A DNA stretch of 64,000 nt from NCBI GenBank assembly GCA_015143295.1, contig CM026557.1, forward strand, positions 27,933,760 through 27,997,759, written 5' to 3'. Source of the stretch: Tetracentron sinense (lineage: Eukaryota; Streptophyta; Magnoliopsida; Trochodendrales; Trochodendraceae). The translations under genes and the position numbers were made by a program. The notes under the pieces are model-generated. The model ran no database searches and was not told the DNA's origin. It saw only the letters and a list, made by a program, of their open reading frames with translations. Positions 1 to 10,872 of the stretch are shown here, piece after piece. Position 1 is the first letter of the stretch. Each line of letters starts with the position of its first letter.

Positions 1-692
1 TCAATAGACCTAAAAGCATTTAATTACTCCCCAACGGTACTATTGGATAAAATGCTATAAAAGGAGTTCATTTATGAACAAATAATAACTCTTGATCACA
101 GCAATAACTCCTATTGATCCCTCATTCATTGCTATTGATTCTCACTCACTCTCACACTTAGAAAATCCCCAAAAATATCTCTTGAGTTTGAGAGACTTTA
201 TTAGAGTTTGTATTTCACTCTTATCTAGCTCATTTAAGGAGCTTTCAATTCGGATCTTCAATCTAAAACTTATTTATTGAGATTAGTCAAAAATCCAGGA
301 TTCTTGCACTGAAGCTGTTGCTTCAGTTATATCAAGAGAGGGTTGTACTCTTAAGAGGTTTCAGCTCAGTCTAAAGGAGAGCTTGCAAGGTATTATCTCG
401 ACTTGTAAGAGAGATTGTAAGGGTTTGGACTCCACCTGTGAAGGAGCCAGTGCAATTAAGAAATCGTGGTGAATGTTCCAGCTGGAAGCTGAGGCGGGGA
501 GTAGGCTGGTTTGCTAAACCTCGTAAACAGATCTTGAGTTTGCACTCTCCTTATCTCTTCTCTCCTTCTTTTAATATTCTATTTTCTTAAATTGTTGCAT
601 ATTTTATTCCGCTTTTTGAACTTCTAGTTCGAATTTTTTAATCTGCCATAGACCTTATTCACCCCCCCTTTAGGGTCATTTCCTGGCCAACA
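1..692 (+). repeat. Copia-A 5' LTR, 3' part only
   Basis: This stretch aligns with 33148-33858 of the 3' LTR and ends in the same CCAACA just before the priming site. About 740 bp of the LTR start lie left of the window. It keeps the TATA box but not the upstream motif array, which can be read only in the 3' copy. A block of about 20 bp near 150-195 differs in length from the 3' LTR. Confidence 0.93.
56..62 (+). promoter_or_regulatory. TATA box of Copia-A 5' LTR
   Basis: TATAAAA in the context GCTATAAAAGG. The same site is present in the 3' LTR at 33203-33209. It is the only good TATA match in this LTR and should set the transcript start some 30 bp downstream. Confidence 0.6.
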
Positions 693-694
693 TT

Positions 695-712
695 TGGTAT
701 CAGAGCCTAATA
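695..712 (+). other. Primer binding site of Copia-A (tRNA-iMet)
   Basis: TGGTATCAGAGC begins 2 bp after the 5' LTR end. It is the standard complement of the 3' end of plant initiator tRNA-Met. Confidence 0.9.
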
Positions 713-752
713 CTCTATATAGATCTAAATAATCCGAGTAATCGATTTTATT

Positions 753-2460
753 ATGGCAAATAATGTTTTTACAACAAGCCTAAGAGAAGGACAGTCCACC
801 ACCAGACCACCATTGTTTAATGGCAAAAATTATAATTATTGAACAACTAGGATGATGTATTGCATCCAAGCTCTAGATTATGAGTGTTGGAGAGTAATAG
901 TCAATGACCCTCATCTTCCCACAAAGACTGTGTTTGATGTTAGAATCCCCATGGTAGAGAAAGAATGGAAAGAAGCTGACATTAAGCTCATTCAAATCAA
1001 TGCTAAAGCTATTAGCAACCTCTATTGTGCTTTAAGTCCCCAAGAATTTAACAGAGTCTTCGGATGTGACTCTGCTAAAGAAATATAGGATAAACTGAAA
1101 GTCACCTATGAAGGGACTAATCAGGTTAAAGAAGAAAAGATTAGCATGCTTGTTCACAAGTATGAATTATTCAAAATGGAAAAAGAAGAATCTATTGGTG
1201 ATATGTTCACTAGATTTACTAATATTTTAAATGGTCTTAAATCTCTAGGTAAAGTATATTCTAATGCAAAAAATGTGAGAAAGATTTTAAGATCATTGCC
1301 CAAGGAATGGACTCCGAAAGTGACAGTAATCTAAGAAGCTAAGGATCTCACCAAACTGCCTATGGATGAGCTGTTGGGATCTCTTATGACTCATGAAGTT
1401 ATAATGAAGGATCAAATGCCTGATAAATCTAGAACCAAGAAAGGGCTGGCCCTCAAGTCTACTCAAGTTGAAAACAATGATGAGGAAACCAGCAATGATG
1501 ATGAAGATATAGCCTTGATGGCAAGAAGGTTCAAAAGGTTCCTCAAGCATAAGAAGAACTTCAAAAAGAGACCATACAAGAAGGAGTTCTCAAAAGAAGT
1601 GAACAAAGCAGAAGCTAGCAAGAAGGAACCTCTCACGTGTTATGAATGCAAGAAGTTAGGCCACATAAGGACTGACTGCCCTCAACTCAAGAAGAGCTAA
1701 AAGCACAAGAAAAAGGCTATGATGGCAACTTGGGATGACTTAGAGGGAAGCAAGTCAGAAGATTCAAGTGATGAAGAAGTGGCAAATTTGTGCCTCATGA
1801 CAAATGAGGATGAGGTAACTTCTTCCTTAAATGATTCTCTCTCATATGATGAAATACGAGAAGCATTTGATGAACTTTATATTGAATTTGGCAGAATAGC
1901 TAAATTGAATAAATCTTTTAAAAAGGAAATCCACACTCTTACATAATCATGTGAGACTTTGCAAAAAGAAAAAGAGTGTGTTGGCTATTGAGAATGAGGA
2001 ATTAAGTAAGAAACTTAATGATATTCAAAATGTTCCTCATAACTCACCTTGTGAATGTGATGAGCTAAATGCTAAAGTCAAGGACTTAACCAATACTGTC
2101 CTCACATTCACAAATGGTCAAAAGAATCTAGAGAGACTTCTAGGACAACAAAGATGTGTTTTTAATAAAGCTGGACTAGGTTATAATACTTTTTCTAAAC
2201 AAAAAGATTATCAAAACTTCTTTACAAAAGTAAGCAGTAACCAAACTCCACCATCCACTGCATTTTATAATGATAAAATAATTACTAAAGTTTAGGTTCC
2301 AAAAGGAACATCTTCTATCCCAAAAACTAACCATAAAGGACCAAGAATGATATCGGTTCCCAAGGGAACTAATCCTCCCAAACCAAAACCCAGATCACTT
2401 TGGGTACCTTCCAAAACTGTTTGGGTATCGGGGGGAAAGTATCTTGGAGTTACTTGAATT
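753..2460 (+). pseudogene. Copia-A gag region, broken
   Basis: Capsid-type Gag coding region of a SIRE-like element. The N-terminal part has the family signature LREGQSTTRPPLFNGKNY right after the start. A UBN2-type gag core follows. A CCHC zinc knuckle, CYECKKLGHIRTDCP, lies near 1640-1685 and would bind element RNA. Downstream of the knuckle the sequence is acidic and lysine-rich with coiled-coil character (around 1750-2150). The region is broken in several places and cannot make a full Gag. The start was taken at the ATG that opens the conserved signature. Confidence 0.85.
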
Positions 2461-2494
2461 GGATGTGTAGGTATGCTTCAAATCAAGAACTTCC

Positions 2495-2841
2495 AAGACA
2501 ACATGGTTCTTGGACAGTGGATGCTCAAGACATATGACTGGGAACAAGGAACTATTTGCATCAATCACTCCAAAGGATGGCGGTCATGTGACATTTGGAG
2601 ACAATGCTAAAGGGAAGATCATCGGCATAGGTAACATTGGTAAGAATAAATATGTTTTTATTGAGAATGTACTACTTGTTGATGGTCTCAAACATAATCT
2701 CATCAGTATTAGCCAACTCTGTGATAAGGGATTGAATGTCTCATTTAAATTGAATATTTGCATGATTAAGGATAAAGATAATCTAAATACTTTTTTTGTA
2801 GCACATAGGAATGAGAATGTTTATACCTTAGAGTTTGATGA
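2495..2841 (+). pseudogene. Copia-A protease fragment, split by Copia-B
   Basis: Aspartic protease region of Ty1/Copia type. It carries [15 protein letters not shown], the plant Copia form of the active-site loop, near 2513-2557, followed by [14 protein letters not shown]. Copia-B enters at 2841/2842, and the matching continuation (GAG-pre-integrase) resumes after 14038. The strong similarity to the protease of Copia-B (6430-6660) confirms that the two elements are related but distinct. Confidence 0.88.
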
Positions 2842-3152
2842 TGTAAATCCCTAAATAGGTGTTGGCAAATTCCATGATCATTAGATAGGTCATGTGAGTC
2901 GAGTCGTCGAGTCATGTTCAACTTGTCAGAAGAGAAGAGCTAAGGCTTAAAGAAGATTGAAGAAAGAGAAGAAAAAGCTTCTACTCTGGATCTAGACAGG
3001 TAATGGACTTAGAGACCCCTACCTAGGTTGGTTTTGGCTTAGATAACTCTAAACATACCTAGGAGGATAGTTTTAAACCTAACAAAGTTGTTTGATCTTA
3101 GTTGAACAAATAAACATGAAAAGACATATGGTTTGAACAAAATTCTGTCTCA

Positions 3153-3320
3153 ACCGATCGCTCGGTATTGGGACCGATCGATCGGTGGCTATCGACTGGA
3201 CAAAAAGTTTGTATGGGGTATTTTTCCAGAGAGATGATTTACAACCGAGCGATCGGTCATTTGGACCGAGCGATCCGTTTTGGACCGAGCGATCGGTAGT
3301 GAGCACCGATGGATCGGTCC
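3153..3320 (+). promoter_or_regulatory. GATCG palindrome array in Copia-B 5' LTR
   Basis: About seven copies of ACCGATCGATCGGT (a perfect 14-bp palindrome) or its close form ACCGAGCGATCGGT, spaced 10-60 bp apart, just upstream of the TATA box. A non-repetitive core at 3188-3240 (GTATGGGG...TTCCAGAGAG) separates two halves of the array. The same layout occurs in Ty3/Gypsy LTRs at 20056-20242, 58327-58533 and 61672-61865. A role as a dimeric-factor binding cluster is inference. Confidence 0.7.
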
Positions 3321-3364
3321 CCGTAAAAAGAATTTTTCTTTTTCTGGATTCTTTTTTTAAACCC

Positions 3365-3372
3365 TATATAAA
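3365..3372 (+). promoter_or_regulatory. TATA box of Copia-B 5' LTR
   Basis: TATATAAA in CCCTATATAAACAAC, about 45 bp after the last palindrome. The same site is in the 3' LTR at 13353-13360. Confidence 0.65.
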
Positions 3373-4052
3373 CAACTTTTTGGAGACCTAATTCGTGTCT
3401 TTGATTTTTTTGGAAGAGTAGAGGTCTGAGAAACTCTTCTAGGGTTTTTCTTATTGCTTTTATTAGATCTTTGTTGATCCCTCCTCTTTCTTAGATCTTA
3501 GAGAATGCAAGTATAGATCTAAACCTTTGATCTTGCATTGTGTGATCTCAGATCTGTATGAGATCCCTCTAGGGTTTGAAATTTCTAAATTGATTCACAA
3601 CCCTACACCTTGTGTGTGTGTCCGGTGTTTGATCCGGAGCCTTCGTGGAAGGAGATCGATCGTGTGTGATCGTGGTTTTTGAAGTAGCTTGAAAAGATTT
3701 GGTCGGTGTGGAACCGAAGCTGCTACGGCGGAGATCGAACCTGCTAGTTCGTGGAAATCAAGAGTAAGAGTCTATACCTAGGAACGTCGTTTCTGTTTTG
3801 GTAAGGTCTTGTCTTGTACTTGATATCTTTTCATAGTGAAGTTTATTGCTGGACAAGGTCCCGTGGTTTTTTCCCGTTAGGGTTTTCCACGTAAAAATCT
3901 TCTGTGTTTGATTTGTGTGGATTGTCTGATTGAATTGTTTATTGATTTCTAAACATATTAATTGAAAAATTAAAATTGGTTAGAAATTATTAGTTAGACC
4001 TATTCACCCCCCCTCTAGGTCTTAGAGATCATTGATCTGGATAAATTTCAAT

Positions 4053-4070
4053 TGGTATCAGAGCAAGTTC
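4053..4070 (+). other. Primer binding site of Copia-B (tRNA-iMet)
   Basis: TGGTATCAGAGCAAGTTC begins 2 bp after the LTR end. The first 12 bases match the standard tRNA-Met site of this lineage. Confidence 0.9.
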
Positions 4071-4117
4071 ACTGATAAGGCTAATCCCTTAAGTGTGATC
4101 CTGTATTATCCGTGATC

Positions 4118-6118
4118 ATGAGTACTCTAAGAGAAGGAGGATCCATCTCTCGTCCCCCACTTTTTGATGGAAATAATTATGCATACTGGAAAGCTAGAAT
4201 GAGAGCCTTTCTCAAATCTATTGACGAGAGAATTTGGATGTCTATACAGAATGGGTGGACTACGCCCATAAAAACTGTAGGTGATTTGACTGTCGTCAAA
4301 TATTCTGATGAATGGACCAGAGAAGAGCTTGATTCAAGTGGATGGAACACTAAAGGTCTCAATGCTATCTTTACTGCAGTCACTGCTGAGGAATTCAGAC
4401 GAATTTCTTCATGTGAAACAGCAAAGGAGGCTTGGGACATTCTTGAAATTACCCATGAGGGTACTACCACTGTTAAAATCTCAAAACTCCAAATGTTAAC
4501 CACCAAATTTGAACATTTAAACATGGAAGACAATGACACTTTTGATGAATTCTATGCAAAACTTAGTGACATTGTCAACGCTAGTTTCAATTTAGGTGAG
4601 AAAATATCTGAGTCCAAAATAGTTAGAAAAGTCCTTAGATCTCTCCCAGAGAGATTTCAACCCAAAGTCACTGTAATCGAAGAGAGTAAAAATGTTGACT
4701 CTCTGAAGATTGAGGAATTGGTTGGTTCACTCCAAACCTATGAACTCAATCTCCGTCCATCCAAGAAGAACAAATCTTTAGCCTTGAAATCCATCAAGGA
4801 AACTTTGGATGAGGATGACAGTGATGGAGATATGAATGAGGAAGAAATGGCTCTCTTCGTTAAAAAATTTCGAAAATTTTTTAGAACGAAAAAGAGGTTT
4901 AATCCCAAACAGGGAGGAAAATATTTTGAGAAGTCAAAGTCTAAGCCCTGGGAAAACAAGAAAAATTCCAAGAGTGGCGACAAGAAATCCCAAGGTGTTC
5001 AATGTTATGAATGCCATGGCTTCGGTCATATTTCACCTAACTGTCCTAACAAGAAGAAGAGTAAGGGCAAGGTGATGAATGCCTGTTGGGATGACAGTGA
5101 TTCCGAGAATGAAGAATCGGACAGTTCCTCTTCAAGTGAAGATACTGGAAATCATACGGCTTTCACTGTTTCCCTTTCTGGGATTCTTGAGACTACCTCT
5201 GCGGTTGATGAAAATGATAGAAGTGATGAGAGTATTCATACTGAGTCTAGTGATGACTTACAGAAGAGTCAAACTGACTCTGAAAGTGATGAAGATTTGA
5301 AAACAACTTATGATAAGTTGTATGCTGAAAGTTTGAAACTGACTAAAACAAAAATCTCTTTGAGCAAAAAACTCAAACTCATTCAAAATGAAAGAGATAT
5401 TTGTAAACTAGTAGCAGAAGAGAAGAGTGCACTAGTTAGTCAGTTGGAAAATGAAAAAGAAGCATTTGTTATAAAAGTTCAATGTCTTTTGGAAGAGAAT
5501 GTCTCATTGACTAATGTGGTCAGAAAATTAGAAGTTGAAAGAGACACTTCCATGAAAGAAATTGAAGAGTTAAGAACTCTGCAAATGGAGCTAGAAACTT
5601 TTAAAGACTCTCTTGTTGATAAGGTGAAATTTCTTGAAAAAGAACATCAAATTACCCTTAAAGACAAGACTAACTTGATTCAGAAGGTCTATACTCTTGA
5701 AAAAGAAGTAAGAATGTTTGGTAACACTAGCTGCCTAGATGAATTAGTTAGAAAGTATGGATCAAATTCGAGTAGATCTGGGATAGGACATGTTGACACA
5801 CCAGCTGGTCCTTTAGCTGTTGGTACAATGGCTAGTGCAGTGTTTGAGCCAATACATTCTGATCCTAAAGAAAATTTACCTTCTACATCAAGTACTAAGG
5901 CTTATACAAATTTTGTAAAGCCTAGAAATACAGCTCCTAGAGTGAATGCTTTGAGGAATCAAATTCCTATTAGAAGAAATCCTCCTCCTCTCCTAAGATT
6001 CATACCCACATGTCACTTTTGTGGTGTGAGAGGTCACATTTGACCTAATTGTAATGCTTTTAGGAGAGCTCCCCGAAATGGTTCATGGAACCAAAATCAA
6101 AGTCAAGGGACTCTTCAA
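4118..6118 (+). pseudogene. Copia-B gag region, slightly broken
   Basis: Long Gag of SIRE type. It opens with MSTLREGGSISRPPLFDGNN, followed by a UBN2-type core to about residue 230. A first zinc knuckle, CYECHGFGHISPNC, lies near 5002-5045. Then come a serine/glutamate-rich acidic stretch and a long coiled coil (about 5290-5740, heptads rich in K, E and L). A second knuckle-like motif starting CHFCGVRGHI lies near 6010. The second knuckle after a coiled coil is a feature of long SIRE Gags. An ATG two codons upstream at 4112 is also possible, but the signature starts at 4118. Confidence 0.87.
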
Positions 6119-9100
6119 ATGCAGATTCAGGTTCTAGCTGAAAAGTCTAGAATGTTGAGCGATGATGTTAATAGAATTGCTCAAATCTCTAGGACAAGAA
6201 CTGGTCAATTTATTCCAAATGATTATTCAAGAGGAAACAATTTGACTTATCAAAAAGCTAGAACTGAACAAAACAGAAAAAGGTCAAGGAGGACAAAAAG
6301 GAAAAAGGTCTCTACTACACAGATTAATGATCAAAGATCTAAACAAAGTTTAAAGACTGTGTATGTAAGAAAGGATGACCTTAAGTGCTTTGTCATTCAT
6401 ACTGCCTTGAAAGCCCAAAACACAGAAATGTGGTACTTCGACAGTGGGTGTTCTCGGCATATGACAGGTAACAAGTCCTTATTTATTCAATTTGAGGACT
6501 GTCCAGATGGGACTGTTACTTTTGGTGATGGAAGCAAGTCTTTAGTCAAAGGAAAGGGTATCATCAATTCACCAGGCATACCTAAATTGAAAGATGCCTT
6601 GTTTGTTGAAGGACTGAAAGCTAATTTAATTAGCATAAGTCAACTATGTGATGATAATCATGCTGTGCACTTTACCCAAAATAAATGCTTAGTCATTAAT
6701 GGTAAAGGTAAGTGTGTTCTAGAAGGATTGAGAACCACTGACAATTGCTACGGCTTAACTCCCAGTCCTAATCCCTCAAATGTCTGTTATAAGACTAAAA
6801 TTGAGGAGGTTGATTTGTGGCACCGAAGACTAGGTCATATGAACTTCAAAGACCTATGTAAAATCTCTAAGCAAGAGCTTGTGAGAGGTGTTCCCAAACT
6901 AGGAAAGCCTTCTACTGCTGTGTGTGGGCCATGCCAAATTGGTAAACAAATTAGAACCCCACATAAGAAGACTTCAAGTATTGCTACTTCATATCCACTG
7001 GAATTAATTCATATGGATCTAATGGGTCCTACAAGAACTGAAAGTCTAGGTGGAAAGCGATACATCCTAGTTATGGTTGATGATTTCTCAAGAATGTCAT
7101 GGGTGGCATTTATAAGGGAGAAATCCGATGCTTTTGACAATTTCAAAAGTATTTGCCTGAAAATTCAAAATGGGAAAAGATGCCCAATCACTCGAATTCG
7201 AAGTGATCATGGAAAGGAGTTTGAAAACTCTAAGTACAACGACTTTTGTGATGAGTCGGGTATCAAACATGAATTTTCTGCACCTATTACACCTCAGCAG
7301 AATGGTGTAATAGAGAGGAAGAACAGGGTTCTCCAAGAGATGGCTAGAGTTATGCTTCATAGCAACAATCTAGCTTCTCATTTCTGGGCTGAGGCAGTTA
7401 ACACTGCTTGCTATATAGTTAATAGAGTTTTTGTAAGACCTGGAACAAGGAAAACCCCATATGAGTTGTGGAATAACAAGAAACCTAGTGTCAAGTACTT
7501 TCGAGAATTCGGAAGTAAATGCTATATCCTTAAGGATAGAGAGCAACTGGGCAAATTTGAATCCCGGAGTGATGAAGGGATATTTCTTGGATATTCCACC
7601 AATAGTAGAGCTTATCGAATGTATAACTTGAGAACCTCTACAATTATGGAGTCCATAAATGTAGTTGTGGATGACTCCGGTGTTGAAAATGTGCAACTTG
7701 AGGATGATGAAAGTGCTGAAAATGAAAATGTTGAAACTGTTTCAACTCCACTTATTGATAAGCAAACATCTCCATCAAAACCTACACATCCTAGGGTAAT
7801 GAGTCCTCACACCCCCACTGATATAATTGGTGATGTTGAAAGTGGAGTGAGAACGAGGAAACAAATTGAAAATGAAGTTAGCTACATTTGCTATACTTCA
7901 TCTTTTGAACCCAAGAATGTAGCTGAAGCTCTTGCAGATGATAATTGGATAAATGCAATGCAAGAAGAGTTACTTCAGTTTACTAGGAATGATGTTTGGT
8001 ATTTAGTACCTAGGCCTAACAATACAAATGTGATAGGTACCAAATGGATTTTCAAGAACAAATCTGATGAAAAAGGTACTATCATAAGAAATAAGGCTAG
8101 GTTAGTTGCACAAGGATACACCCAAATTGAAGGTATTGACTTCGATGAAACGTTTGCTCCTGTAGCCAGGCTAGAATCAATAAGAATTCTTCTAGCTGTG
8201 GCTTGCCATATGAAATTCAAACTTTTTTAAATGGATGTTAAGAGTGCCTTTCTGAATGGCATTCTACATGAAGAAGTCTATGTGGAACAACCAAAAGGGT
8301 TTGAAGATCCACATCACCTTGATCAAGTCTATCGACTGAAAAGGGCTCTCTATGGTTTAAAACAAGCTCCAAGAGCTTGGTATGAGAGGCTGACTACTTA
8401 TCTCTTAGAAAACGGATTTTCGAGAGGGGGAGTAGACAGAACCCTTTTCATAAAGAATGTGAAAGGTGATATTGTCATCACCCAGATATATGTTGATGAC
8501 ATAGTGTTTGGTTCCACATTAGACTTACATGCTCGTTCATTTGCTGAACAAATGAAAAATGAATTTGAAATGAGCATGGTTGGTGAGCTAAGTTTCTTCC
8601 TTGGTCTTCAGATCAAGCAATTGGATTCTGGGATCTCAGTATCTCAAATCAAATATGCTAAAAATCTAGTGAAGAAATTTGGCATGAGCTCTGCTAAGCA
8701 TGTAAGAACTCCTATGAGTTCTACTACAAAACTTAGTAAAGATGCTACAGGCAAAGATGTTGATCAAACTTCTTATAGAAGCATGATTGGTAGTTTACTC
8801 TACCTAACTGCTACTAGACCTGACATATCCTTCAGTGTTGGTGCATGTGCCTGCTATCAAGCGAGCCCAAAAGAGTCTCACTTACTTGCAGTTAAGCGTA
8901 TCATTCGATATGTGAGTGGAACTTTATCATTTGGCCTCTTGTATTCTTTTGATACAAATGCCACAATAGTTGGATATTCCGATGCCGATTGGGCCGGAAA
9001 TGCTGATGATAGGAAAAGCACCTCAGGAGGATGTTTCTATATTGGAAACTGCTTAGTTGCTTGGCTTAGCAAAAGCAGAATTCAATTTCATTGTCCACTG

Positions 9101-9432
9101 CAGAAGCTGAGTACATAGCAACTGGCAGTTGTTGCACTCAACTTCTGTGGATGAAGCAGATGTTGAATGATTACGGGATTGAACAGAGCACTATGACTGT
9201 GTATTGTGATAATTCTAGTGCTATCAATAGTTCCAAAAATCCCGTTCAACATTCTCGCACAAAACACATAGACATAAGACATCACTTCATCCGTGATCTT
9301 GTTGAGCAAAAGATTGTGTCTATAGAGTATGTCCAAACAGAGAATCAATTTGCGGACATTCTAACAAAACCCTTAGATTCCCTTAGGTTTGAACTCCTTA
9401 GGAAATCCATAGGTTTGTGCGGAGTTGAGTAA
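6119..9432 (+). pseudogene. Copia-B pol region: PR-IN-RT-RH, a few breaks
   Basis: Complete domain set in Copia order. Protease: [12 protein letters not shown] (about 6440). GAG-pre-integrase: [11 protein letters not shown] (about 6815). Integrase: zinc finger with CGPCQIGK, catalytic-core landmarks MDLMGP (about 7012), [10 protein letters not shown] (about 7200) and [11 protein letters not shown] (about 7290). RT: opens near 8000 with [11 protein letters not shown], catalytic box YVDDIVFG (about 8490). RNase [12 protein letters not shown] (about 9091), with the C-terminal FADILTKPL signature near 9350. The region has a small number of breaks and would not give one full polyprotein as it stands. 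Confidence 0.92.
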
Positions 9433-10616
9433 AGATGTACTTGTTTCATAGCCTATGTGTTCTTCATGTTCTATTTATGTCATAGAGCTATTTTTTTTGT
9501 TATTTTCTTTAAGTAATAAAAATCCAAAAACATTCAAAAAATTGAAAAATATTGCAAAAAATAATGTGTTTGTATGACCTTATTTGTCCTATCTTTTTGC
9601 TTAATGTTATTTCCTTGAAATCATATTTAACCAAATAATCCAAGGATAAATATTTCATAGGATTGAATAATATAGGATAGTTCAATTGTTGGTTCGATCT
9701 TGTGATTGAATTTGGTCATGCTAACTAATCTCAGTTAGAGTTGAGCATACAAAGATGTTCTATTTTGCACATGCACTCTGACTGATTCTTTAGATGGTAT
9801 TAGTTCCTATTTAAAGGTTCTGATATTATACCATATGGTTCCCTAGATTAATCAAATCTAGTACAACCAATGTCATAAAAAATTCCATAAGGTGAGCCCC
9901 CTAGTTATAAAAATTATTGACATGGAGAGGACTACCTGTGAGTTTGTGTGATAGCTACTAGTGAATGCAAACAGTGAGTAATGGCTACCTAGACCAACAG
10001 TAGGTATCTATATGGATTGCTAGTGTGAAAGCCCCTACTGTCATTAGAAAGAGCTACCTTCTCACTTGAGTGAAAGTCACCAGTGTGCTAAAAACTATAT
10101 ATGTGTACTCCAAAAAGAATTTTCACAATGAGTACAATTTGACTGAAAAAGAAATGAAAATAAATTTGTTAGTCAAATTTGGGGTAAAAATTGCTCATCA
10201 TATAAATATGGATGATTATTGGTTTTAAAACTAGTTTTTGAAAATTTTAGAGTCCCATTTGAACTATAATGTCAAAATCTAGATTAAGGAAGGAAACCAA
10301 TTCAAAGAGTCAAGTAATGAATTTTGATTTCATACTCACATTACTTCTAATTGTATCTTGACTCTGATTGTGAATTTGATGCAAATACCATATTTAATCA
10401 CTAGTGAAAATCAATTAATGTTTACATAATCCTTGTTTATGCCTATACTTGATATATCAATTCTTGGGTGATTATTATTTATGATTTGTATGAAATCAAA
10501 TGTTGCATATTTTTTGGTCAATTGGTCATTTTGAGGTGAAAATGAGTTTTCAATGTTCCATTGGTTGAGGGGGAGAAAAGGTTTTAAATGTAAAATTTTT
10601 GAAAAATTTTCAGACC
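9433..10616 (+). other. Copia-B spacer between pol and extra ORF
   Basis: About 1.2 kb of AT-rich, non-coding DNA. No conserved domain is visible in any frame. Near its right end is a purine tract, GAGGGGGAGAAAAGG (10567-10581), that resembles a polypurine tract. It lies just before the internal palindrome pair and a TATA-like site. Confidence 0.6.
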
Positions 10617-10651
10617 ACCGATCGCTCGGTGCTAAAGACCGATCGATCGGT
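10617..10651 (+). promoter_or_regulatory. Internal GATCG palindrome pair before the extra ORF of Copia-B
   Basis: ACCGATCGCTCGGT and ACCGATCGATCGGT, separated by 7 bp. These are the same two motif forms that fill the U3 array of this element's own LTR. A TATA-like site follows at 10667, and the extra ORF starts at 10873. The order purine tract, palindromes, TATA, ORF mirrors the LTR edge. Use as an internal promoter is inference. Confidence 0.55.
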
Positions 10652-10666
10652 CTTTCGTGAACAGAG

Positions 10667-10673
10667 TTATAAA
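10667..10673 (+). promoter_or_regulatory. TATA-like site before the extra ORF of Copia-B
   Basis: TTATAAAAC context, 16 bp after the internal palindrome pair and about 200 bp upstream of the ORF. It is a good TATA match in an AT-rich region, so chance cannot be excluded. Confidence 0.4.
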
Positions 10674-10872
10674 ACCCTCATTTCTATTTTTTTGTTCACT
10701 TGTTCTCCGATCTCCAGAGCGATCTCTCGGTTACCTCTCCTCCAAATCTTTCCTACGGTCATTCCATTCTATTCTAAAGGTTTCCCAAGCATCTAAAAGG
10801 TAAGATTTGTGCATTTTCTTCGATTTAGATTGATTTTCTCATCTAGGGCATCGTTTTCTTGCGTTTTCTTCC

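Larger units (their letters stand above)
2842..4050 (+). repeat. Copia-B 5' LTR
   Basis: 1209 bp, from TGTAAATCCC to AAATTTCA. It carries a GATCG-type palindrome array (3153-3320) upstream of the TATA box (3365). Downstream are several GATCT-containing direct repeats around 3460-3580. It is about 99% identical by eye to 12810-14038. Confidence 0.96.

Noticed and set aside
3153-3320. GATC-rich array as bacterial contamination or a Dam-type site cluster
   Set aside because: It lies inside a TG...CA plant LTR with target duplications and recurs in several other plant LTRs here.
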